Assembly: GCA_033791605.1 (NCBI GenBank)
Contig: JASJGJ010000163.1
Span: 1-12,934, forward strand
DNA: 12,934 bases
Reading direction: 5' to 3'
From: Porticoccus sp033791605
GTDB taxonomy: Bacteria; Pseudomonadota; Gammaproteobacteria; Pseudomonadales; Porticoccaceae
Shown here: positions 7,676 to 12,934 of the stretch, piece after piece
Position numbering within the stretch: the first letter of the stretch is position 1
How the letters are laid out: the number at the start of each line of letters is the position of its first letter
Notes under the pieces: generated by a model
Databases searched by the model: none
What the model was told of the DNA's origin: nothing
Seen by the model: the letters and a program-made list of their open reading frames with translations, nothing else
Program-made: the position numbers and the translations under genes

Positions 7676-7867
7676 CTCACTGCCTACTTACGGTATATAC
7701 CTTCAACCCATTCGTGAAGATTTTTGATTGATAAAAGTATAAGCCTCTACAGATCAATTCGGTGTAGTCGATAAGTTACGTAGGTCTCAAAATACGCCTA
7801 AGAAAAGAGCAAAATAGCAAAAACTGAGAAGCAGATCACAGTCTAAACCCCGAATGGTTTTGCCAAA

Positions 7868-7880
7868 GAAAGGCCCTTTC
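7868..7880. promoter_or_regulatory. Perfect 13-bp palindrome upstream of nadC
   Basis: GAAAGG and CCTTTC form 6-bp arms around one central C. The site sits 26 bases upstream of the proposed -10 element of nadC, touching its -35 region, which would suit an operator. It does not resemble any NAD-biosynthesis regulator site I know. It is short enough that chance cannot be excluded. Confidence 0.25.
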
Positions 7881-7903
7881 CCACTTCAACCCACAAGCTG
7901 GAC

Positions 7904-7912
7904 TGATATACT
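7904..7912 (+). promoter_or_regulatory. Extended -10 promoter element of nadC
   Basis: TGATATACT matches the extended -10 pattern (TG-N-TATAAT) with one mismatch in the hexamer. No good -35 hexamer lies 17 bases upstream (CTTCAA at 7884-7889), which fits an extended -10 promoter. The predicted transcript starts near 7919, leaving a leader of about 20 bases that contains only the ribosome site. Confidence 0.5.
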
Positions 7913-7938
7913 AACCACTGAATCATTCGAGGCTCTCC

Positions 7939-8784
7939 ATGCTTAACGACCAGCAATTCATAGAAGATATCAAAACCAGTGTCACTCAAGCACTTGCAGA
8001 AGATATTCGCGACGGCGATATCACCGCCATGTTAATCCCAGAAGACAATAGAGCAACAGCCCAGGTCATCACTAGAGAGCAGGCCATCATCTGTGGCCGC
8101 CCTTGGGTAGACGAAGTGTTTCGACAACTAGATCCTTCTGTACAAATAGAGTGGCTGGTTCAGGAAGGTGATGAAGTACAGCCAGAGCAAACCCTGTTTA
8201 AACTTGAAGGACTCGCTAGAAGCTTGTTAACGGGAGAAAGGACTGCCCTTAATTTTTTACAAACATTATCTGGAACAGCCACCACCGCACACCAATATGC
8301 CAAATTGGTAGAAGGTACTGATATCAAAATTCTCGACACCCGAAAAACTATACCTGGGCTGAGACTGGCACAAAAATACGCCGTTACGGTAGGAGGCTGT
8401 CACAATCATCGAATCGGATTGTATGATGCATTCCTGATCAAGGAAAATCATATAGCCGCCTGCGGCGGTATAGAACCTGCAGTACTGAAAGCTAAAGATA
8501 TTGCCCCAGGCAAACTGGTAGAAGTCGAAGTGGAAAACTTTATAGAATTACAAGAGGCACTCGATGCTGGTGCCGATATTGTTATGCTGGATAATTTTGA
8601 TTCTGACATGATCCGGCAAGCAGTGAGTATCAATAAAGGAAAAGCGAAGTTGGAAGTTTCTGGTAACTTGGAGGCAAGCAATCTTGCCCATAAAGCTATT
8701 AAAGGAATTGATTATCTTTCTTCAGGAAGTCTTACAAAACATTGCATGGCGGTAGACTTTTCGATGCGGCTGGAACTCCCATAA
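7939..8784 (+). CDS. nadC: Nicotinate-nucleotide pyrophosphorylase (quinolinate phosphoribosyltransferase)
   Basis: A 281-residue cytoplasmic enzyme that converts quinolinate and PRPP to nicotinate mononucleotide, CO2 and pyrophosphate in de novo NAD synthesis. The family motifs are complete: GERTALNFLQTLSG around Arg101, DTRKT at 133-137, GGCHNHRIGL at 152-161, LIKENH at 166-171, VEVEVEN around 194-200, MLDNF at 216-220, VSGN at 240-243 and YLSSGSLT at 259-266. These cover the substrate-binding Arg, His and Lys residues and the phosphate-binding C-terminal loops. Length is normal (297 in E. coli). A GAGG at 7929-7932 lies 6 bases before the ATG. It diverges from the DUF1631 gene and is followed by a bidirectional terminator. 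nadC next to pilA is a conserved neighbourhood in Pseudomonas-type genomes without an obvious functional link. Confidence 0.97.
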   Translation: MLNDQQFIEDIKTSVTQALAEDIRDGDITAMLIPEDNRATAQVITREQAIICGRPWVDEVFRQLDPSVQIEWLVQEGDEVQPEQTLFKLEGLARSLLTGERTALNFLQTLSGTATTAHQYAKLVEGTDIKILDTRKTIPGLRLAQKYAVTVGGCHNHRIGLYDAFLIKENHIAACGGIEPAVLKAKDIAPGKLVEVEVENFIELQEALDAGADIVMLDNFDSDMIRQAVSINKGKAKLEVSGNLEASNLAHKAIKGIDYLSSGSLTKHCMAVDFSMRLELP

Positions 8785-8816
8785 CAAAAACGATCGACAA
8801 AAGTAAAATATGAAAT

Positions 8817-8846
8817 AAAAAACCCCAGTTAATACTGGGGTTTTTT
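8817..8846. terminator. Bidirectional rho-independent terminator between nadC and pilA
   Basis: CCCCAGT (8823-8829) pairs perfectly with ACTGGGG (8834-8840) around a TAAT loop. The stem is flanked by A6 (8817-8822) and T6 (8841-8846), so each strand shows a hairpin followed by a T-run. It lies 32 bases after the nadC stop and 56 bases after the pilA stop, and can end both convergent transcripts. Confidence 0.93.
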
Positions 8847-8902
8847 ATTAGGAGCAAGAAAACTATGAGTTATGTTGCTTGCTCGCCTTTATACCATAAA
8901 GA

Positions 8903-9337
8903 TTAAGGCGCATTACGACACTCGGCAGGTACATATTTATAGTTGGCTGCTGTTGTAGAGCATGCCCAATCAATTAACCCCTCAGCAGTTTCTGTCGGAG
9001 TATAGGTTAGCACAACGTTTTCTGCTTTAGCTGTACCGGTTATAGCGATTACACCAGTAGCTTCAGTACATGTACTGCTTGCAGTGTTCTCTGTGTCAAC
9101 AACAATGTCAACAACACCAGCACAGGAATCGTTTGCCGCCGCAATACCACCGTTACTTGCAATATTTTCACCAACAGTGGCCTTCATGGCTGAAGCATGA
9201 ATAGCAAGTTCTGCCACCCTAGAACGAACGGTGTAGTCCTTATAGGCAGGTAGTGCTACCGCCGCCAAAATACCGATAATTGCGACAACAATCATCAATT
9301 CAATTAGAGTAAAACCCTGTTGTGTTTGTTTCTTCAT
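8903..9337 (-). CDS. pilA: Type IV major prepilin PilA
   Basis: A 144-residue type IVa prepilin. The short basic leader MKKQTQQG ends at Gly8, the PilD cleavage site. The mature protein begins with Phe and has the canonical hydrophobic helix FTLIELMIVVAIIGILAAV, including Glu5 of the mature form (Glu13 here), needed for assembly. The globular part has four cysteines (72, 90, 126, 140). Cys126 and Cys140 fit the usual C-terminal disulphide loop, with CRNAP at the end; Cys72 and Cys90 could form a second bond. The AAGGA about 9 bases before the ATG is a good ribosome site. A sigma-54 promoter and a PilR-like palindrome lie upstream. The gene is monocistronic and diverges from pilB, the usual Pseudomonas arrangement. 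The globular part is variable in the family, so the precise pilin group is open. Confidence 0.95.
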   Translation of the reverse strand: MKKQTQQGFTLIELMIVVAIIGILAAVALPAYKDYTVRSRVAELAIHASAMKATVGENIASNGGIAAANDSCAGVVDIVVDTENTASSTCTEATGVIAITGTAKAENVVLTYTPTETAEGLIDWACSTTAANYKYVPAECRNAP

Positions 9338-9390
9338 TGTCTTTATCCTTTAAAAAGTGAATTCAAAAATTACAACTACATAAATCACAT

Positions 9391-9406
9391 AGCAATCATT
9401 GTGCCA
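9391..9406 (-). promoter_or_regulatory. Sigma-54 promoter of pilA
   Basis: Read on the minus strand, TGGCACAATGATTGCT matches the RpoN consensus TGGCAC-N5-TTGC(A/T), with GG (9405-9404) and GC (9393-9392) exactly 10 bases apart. Transcription would begin near 9380, giving a leader of about 43 bases with the ribosome site at its end. pilA in P. aeruginosa is known to depend on RpoN and the PilS/PilR system. Confidence 0.92.
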
Positions 9407-9450
9407 ACAAAACAAAAACCATTAAAAACGGCGACCAGCTTTATTCCCTA

Positions 9451-9465
9451 TGACACAAAGTGTCA
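9451..9465. promoter_or_regulatory. Palindromic candidate PilR binding site upstream of pilA
   Basis: TGACAC and GTGTCA form perfect 6-bp arms around AAA. It lies about 70-85 bases upstream of the predicted pilA start, where an RpoN activator would bind. Each arm contains GTGTC, matching the (C/G)TGTC core that I recall for P. aeruginosa PilR sites. The sites there lie somewhat further upstream, about -80 to -120. Confidence 0.6.
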
Positions 9466-9532
9466 CTTTTCGACCTTATTTTATATTTTGGGGCACATCT
9501 TGTAGCGATACATCAATATTTAAAAAGTTAAC

Positions 9533-9553
9533 CCCTAGCTCACAAGCTTAGGG
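9533..9553. promoter_or_regulatory. Imperfect hairpin between the pilA and pilB promoter regions
   Basis: CCCTAGCT (9533-9540) and AGCTTAGGG (9545-9553) pair over 8 bp with a single bulged T around a CACA loop. It ends about 50 bases before the pilB start. No T-run follows on either strand, so it is not a standard terminator. It could be a dyad for a regulator or a leader structure if pilB transcription starts upstream. A TTATAA at 9572-9577 is a possible pilB -10 without a clear -35. Confidence 0.3.
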
Positions 9554-9604
9554 TGTATTAACATCGATACGTTATAAACTAACACTGCCCTCTACTCAGC
9601 AAAG

Positions 9605-11332
9605 ATGCCTATGAATACCAGTAACACGCTAAAAGGACTCCCAAAACGCCTCGTGCTTGATGGCCTACTGGATGAAAATGCGGCACTCCAAGCACTCGAG
9701 GAATGCCAAAGTGAAAAAATTAATTTTGTTCATTACCTGACCGCTAACAACCTGATCCCTGCTCACCAAATTGCATCTATTGCCTCTAACGAATTTGGCA
9801 CACCGCTTTACGATATAAACACGCATCTTTTATCTGCTTGCCCTAAAGATACAATTGAAAAGAAACTGATTCGAAAACACCATGTATTGCCACTGTTTAC
9901 CCGCGGCAATCGCTTGTTTCTTGCACAAAGTGATCCAACCAACCATCACGCAGTGAGTGAGATCTCCTTTCAAACTGGCCTGTCCGTTGAAACGGTGCTT
10001 GTCGAACACGACAAGCTGGAAGCGACCATAGAAGCATTTCTCAACGAGCAAGATGAAAGTATTGGTGACGCGCTGGGAACCATTGATGATATCCATTTAG
10101 ATGATTTGGATATTGAAGCTGTTGACGAAGATAATGCCGACACAAACACTGCCGATGGGGATGATGCACCCATCGTCCGATTTGTTAACAAGCTATTGCT
10201 AGACGGTATCAAACAAGGTTGTTCGGACATACATTTCGAACCCTACGAAAAAACCTATCGAGTGCGCTTTAGAACTGACGGCATCCTCCGGGAGGTTACC
10301 AAGCCCCCTATTAATCTTGCACCACGTCTAGCTGCTCGCCTAAAAGTAATGTCTCAGCTTGATATCTCCGAGCGGCGAGTACCTCAGGATGGTCGCATCA
10401 AGTTAAGAATTTCCAAAAATCGATCCATTGATTTTCGTGTGAACACTCTCCCCACCCAGTATGGCGAGAAAATTGTATTACGTATCCTTGACCCTACTAG
10501 CGCACAAGTTGGTATTGAGTCACTTGGGTACGAAGAAGATCAGAAACAGGCCTATCTTGACGTATTACACCAGCCACAGGGCATGATTTTGGTCACAGGC
10601 CCCACAGGTAGTGGTAAAACCGTCTCTCTTTATACTGGGCTTAACATTCTTAACACCCCCGAACGCAATATCTCTACTGCCGAAGATCCTGTAGAAATCA
10701 ATATGCCAGGGATAAATCAAGTACAGGTTAGAGAACGGGTTGGCCTAACCTTCCCAGAAGCACTGCGAGCTTTTCTTCGCCAAGATCCTGACGTTATTAT
10801 GGTGGGGGAGATTCGCGACCTTGAAACAGCCGAAATTGGTATTAAAGCGGCACAAACAGGTCACTTGGTTCTTTCTACACTGCATACCAACAGTGCGGCA
10901 GAAACCCTTACACGGCTCCTGAATATGGGGGTACCAGCCTTTAACGTAGCTACCACGGTTAATCTGATTATTGCTCAACGTCTCGCCAGACGACTCTGCA
11001 CTCACTGCCGAAAACGTGCAGACGATATTCCTGAGAAAATTCTTGAGGAAGAGGGATTTGGTACCACAGGGATACCCATGGAGGAATTCCAGCTCTACCA
11101 CCCTGAAGGATGCCCAAAATGTACTAATGGCTATAAGGGACGAGTGGGTATTTATGAAGTACTAAAAGTGACTCCTGCTGTTTCCCGAATTATTATGGAG
11201 GGAGGTAATTCTCTCGATATTGCTGAAACAGCAAAAAAAGAAGGTTTCAGAACTTTGCGCCAGTCGGCACTTCGGCGAGCAGCTGAAGGTATAATCAGTT
11301 TGGAAGAAGCTAATAGGGTAACCAAGGATTAA
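9605..11332 (+). CDS. pilB: Type IV pilus extension ATPase PilB
   Basis: A 575-residue cytoplasmic hexameric ATPase (566 in P. aeruginosa) that drives pilus assembly through PilC. It has an N-terminal type II secretion ATPase N-domain (about 10-145), a short acidic linker (about 158-188) and the motor domain. The motor domain shows Walker A GPTGSGKT at 332-339, the Asp box around Glu360-Asp361, Walker B DPDVIMVGEIRD at 394-405 and the His box TGHLVLSTLHTN at 418-429. A four-cysteine zinc site is made by Cys465, Cys468, Cys503 and Cys506. These point to the extension ATPase rather than the retraction ATPase PilT, which lacks the N-domain and zinc cysteines. Two starts are possible, the ATG at 9605 and another at 9611; neither has a strong ribosome site. 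pilC follows after 3 bases. Confidence 0.97.
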   Translation: MPMNTSNTLKGLPKRLVLDGLLDENAALQALEECQSEKINFVHYLTANNLIPAHQIASIASNEFGTPLYDINTHLLSACPKDTIEKKLIRKHHVLPLFTRGNRLFLAQSDPTNHHAVSEISFQTGLSVETVLVEHDKLEATIEAFLNEQDESIGDALGTIDDIHLDDLDIEAVDEDNADTNTADGDDAPIVRFVNKLLLDGIKQGCSDIHFEPYEKTYRVRFRTDGILREVTKPPINLAPRLAARLKVMSQLDISERRVPQDGRIKLRISKNRSIDFRVNTLPTQYGEKIVLRILDPTSAQVGIESLGYEEDQKQAYLDVLHQPQGMILVTGPTGSGKTVSLYTGLNILNTPERNISTAEDPVEINMPGINQVQVRERVGLTFPEALRAFLRQDPDVIMVGEIRDLETAEIGIKAAQTGHLVLSTLHTNSAAETLTRLLNMGVPAFNVATTVNLIIAQRLARRLCTHCRKRADDIPEKILEEEGFGTTGIPMEEFQLYHPEGCPKCTNGYKGRVGIYEVLKVTPAVSRIIMEGGNSLDIAETAKKEGFRTLRQSALRRAAEGIISLEEANRVTKD

Positions 11333-11335
11333 TCC

Positions 11336-12547
11336 ATGGCAACGGGACAAGCAAAGACCTTTGTTTATAAGGGTAAAGATAAAAAAGGTAAGACCACCCA
11401 AGGAGAAATCAAGGGCACAACCTTGATGTTGGTGAAAGCACAACTACGTAAGCAGGGTGTTATTACCACCTCCGTCAAGAAGAAATCCAAACCACTGTTT
11501 GGCGGCTCAAAACCAATAAAATCTGCTGATATTTGTGCTTTAACCCGACAAATGGCAACAATGATGAAGGCCGGAGTACCCTTGGTACAAAGCTTTGAGA
11601 TTGTTGCTGAAGGTGCAGAGAATGAATCTCTACGAGATCTTATTAACAACATTCGTGAAGATGTTTCAGCAGGCCTAAGTTTTGGTGCCTCGCTAAGAAA
11701 ACACCCAAAGTATTTTGATAGTCTTTTTTGTAGTTTAGTTGAAGCCGGCGAACAAGCGGGTGCATTGGAGACAATGCTGGATCGTATTGCTACCTACAAG
11801 GAAAAAACCGAATCACTAAAAGCCAAAATCAAAAAAGCCCTCACCTACCCAATTACCGTCCTTGTCGTCGCGGTTGTGGTAACCGGCATACTGTTGGTTA
11901 AGGTTGTCCCCACATTTGCAGAGACCTTTACGGGCTTTGGCGCGGATTTACCCTCGTTTACTTTGTTTGTGCTACACCTGTCTGAAACAGCTCAGGAATG
12001 GTGGCTAATATGGCTGATCGGCATTATTGGAGCGTTCTTTGGTTTTAGGGAAGCTCGTAGACGTTCAGCTAAGTTTAATGCCCTCGTCGATAAATACTCA
12101 CTAAAAATTCCCATCGTTGGGGATATTATGTACCAGGCTATTGTCGCACGCTTTGCACGCACACTATCAACAACGTTTGCTGCAGGTGTCCCACTAGTTG
12201 ATGCACTGAACTCTGTAGCCGGTGCGGCAGGAAATGCCGTTTACAAAGACGCCACACTTAGTGTTCGAGATGATGTCACTACCGGCATACAACTTAACCA
12301 AGCTCTACGAGCTACAGGAAAATTCCCTGTTTTGCTGTTACAAATGGCCTCCATTGGCGAAGAATCCGGCGCCCTAGACGAAATGCTAGAAAAAGCCGCT
12401 GAACACTATGAAGAAGCCGTCGACAATGCAGTAGACAACTTAACTACCTTGCTCGAGCCTATGATAATGTCTGTCCTCGGCGTACTTGTTGGTGGGCTGC
12501 TTATTGCCATGTACTTGCCCATCTTTAAACTTGGGGCAGTAATTTAA
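11336..12547 (+). CDS. pilC: Type IV pilus inner-membrane platform protein PilC
   Basis: A 403-residue polytopic protein (about 405 in P. aeruginosa) that connects the PilB motor with pilin addition in the inner membrane. It contains two type II secretion F domains: one at about 67-190 beginning with LTRQMATMMKAGVPLVQSFE, and a second at about 270-395 with the parallel ARFARTLSTTFAAGVPLVDAL. Both carry the GEESGAL-type motif (GEQAGALETML at 138-148, GEESGALDEML at 341-351). Membrane helices lie at about 172-192, 222-240 and 375-396, and the C-terminus YLPIFKLGAVI is typical. The AAGGA inside the end of pilB, about 8 bases before the ATG, is the ribosome site; the 3-base gap indicates translational coupling with pilB. 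The TAA stop overlaps an ATG and sits at the edge of a short tandem duplication leading into pilD. Confidence 0.96.
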   Translation: MATGQAKTFVYKGKDKKGKTTQGEIKGTTLMLVKAQLRKQGVITTSVKKKSKPLFGGSKPIKSADICALTRQMATMMKAGVPLVQSFEIVAEGAENESLRDLINNIREDVSAGLSFGASLRKHPKYFDSLFCSLVEAGEQAGALETMLDRIATYKEKTESLKAKIKKALTYPITVLVVAVVVTGILLVKVVPTFAETFTGFGADLPSFTLFVLHLSETAQEWWLIWLIGIIGAFFGFREARRRSAKFNALVDKYSLKIPIVGDIMYQAIVARFARTLSTTFAAGVPLVDALNSVAGAAGNAVYKDATLSVRDDVTTGIQLNQALRATGKFPVLLLQMASIGEESGALDEMLEKAAEHYEEAVDNAVDNLTTLLEPMIMSVLGVLVGGLLIAMYLPIFKLGAVI

Positions 12548-12587
12548 TGATTCTCGCTAAGACTGAATGATTTGATCGCTATGACTG
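12546..12587 (+). repeat. Imperfect tandem duplication at the pilC/pilD junction
   Basis: Unit 1 (12546-12565) and unit 2 (12566-12587) both start AATGATT and end in CGCTAAGACTG or CGCTATGACTG. They differ by a 2-base insertion plus small changes. The ATG at 12581, the apparent start of pilD, lies in unit 2; the equivalent position in unit 1 reads AAG. Confidence 0.6.
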
Positions 12588-12934
12588 AAACCATGGGGTT
12601 ACCCCCAGCCCTTGTGATAACTGTAAGTTCTATTCTCGGGCTATTGATTGGTAGTTTTCTGAACGTAGTTATCTACCGCATTCCTCTTCAACTTTCAGCC
12701 TCTTGGCGAAAAGACTCATTGGATTTTTTGGGTATGGAACCCGACGCCAAGACAACTAAAGTCAATATTGTTGTACCGGCTTCGCACTGTCCAAAATGTG
12801 GTGCTGAAGTGAAACCATGGCAAAACATACCCGTTATTAGTTATCTGTTTTTAAAAGGGAAGTGTGCCAGCTGTTCTACCCCCATATCCCTGCAATACCC
12901 ATTAGTCGAAATTGTGTGTGCACTTCTAACGACC
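12581..12934 (+). CDS. pilD: Prepilin peptidase / N-methyltransferase PilD, N-terminal part
   Basis: The first 118 codons of the bifunctional membrane enzyme that cleaves prepilin leaders after Gly and methylates the new N-terminal Phe. The window ends within the gene. Visible are the first membrane helix with GLLIGSFLNVVIYRIP (residues 20-35), the cytoplasmic zinc domain with CPKC at 70-73 and CASC at 95-98, the PW-NIPVISYL block characteristic of the family and YPLVE at 106-110, leading into the next helix. The cysteine register is close to P. aeruginosa PilD (72, 75, 97, 100). The catalytic aspartates lie beyond the window. I chose the ATG at 12581; ATG 12593 and TTG 12572 are in-frame alternatives and none has a clear ribosome site. 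It is 33 bases after pilC and presumably in the pilBCD operon. Confidence 0.95.
   Translation, partial: MTETMGLPPALVITVSSILGLLIGSFLNVVIYRIPLQLSASWRKDSLDFLGMEPDAKTTKVNIVVPASHCPKCGAEVKPWQNIPVISYLFLKGKCASCSTPISLQYPLVEIVCALLTT

Noticed and set aside
7919..7938. A riboswitch or structured leader for nadC
   Set aside because: With the extended -10 at 7904-7912 the leader is only about 20 bases, too short for a riboswitch.
8785..8902. A tRNA gene between nadC and pilA, as I recall in P. aeruginosa
   Set aside because: The 118-base gap holds only the bidirectional terminator and short AT-rich flanks; there is no cloverleaf or T-loop sequence.
1..12934. A mobile element, defence island or CRISPR array
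   Set aside because: No transposase, integrase, toxin-antitoxin, Cas or phage-like protein and no spaced repeat array is visible; every long frame belongs to a known core family.

Overview
The window looks like the chromosome of a gammaproteobacterium related to Pseudomonas and to marine Cellvibrio-type bacteria. The main reason is gene order. From right to left it carries pilD-pilC-pilB / pilA / nadC / a DUF1631 gene / ampD-ampE, the order I recall for Pseudomonas aeruginosa (PA4521 to PA4528). Base composition is moderate and even, coding density is high, and I see no insertion sequences, integrases, CRISPR arrays, rRNA or tRNA genes.

Layout. Bases 3-224 hold the last 73 codons of an alkyltransferase-like (ATL) DNA repair protein on the plus strand. 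Its end overlaps the end of ampG (208-1560, minus), a muropeptide permease. A two-gene ABC-2 type exporter (1715-3694, plus) diverges from ampG. Next come ampE and ampD (3729-5171, minus), then a rho-independent terminator, then a large DUF1631 gene of unknown function (5378-7675, minus). nadC (7939-8784, plus) diverges from the DUF1631 gene and converges on pilA (8903-9337, minus), with a strong bidirectional terminator between them. pilA has a near-consensus sigma-54 promoter and an upstream palindrome that fits PilR recognition. pilB, pilC and the first 118 codons of pilD run on the plus strand from 9605 to the window end.

How the genes work together. AmpG imports anhydro-muropeptides released by cell-wall turnover, and AmpD removes their stem peptide in the cytoplasm. 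AmpE is the membrane protein usually encoded with AmpD. So a peptidoglycan recycling and beta-lactam sensing set is grouped here, with an ABC exporter of unknown substrate between its parts. No ampC or ampR is present. PilA is the major type IV pilin precursor, PilD processes it, PilB powers assembly and PilC is the inner-membrane platform. NadC makes nicotinate mononucleotide for NAD synthesis.

Assessment: this is mostly a conserved core region, and I did not find a convincing new system. The points most worth a second look are ampG lying next to ampDE with an exporter between them, perfect palindromes in four intergenic regions (upstream of ampG, ampD, nadC and pilA), the unexplained but syntenically fixed DUF1631 gene, and a small tandem duplication at the pilC/pilD junction that supplies the apparent pilD start codon.
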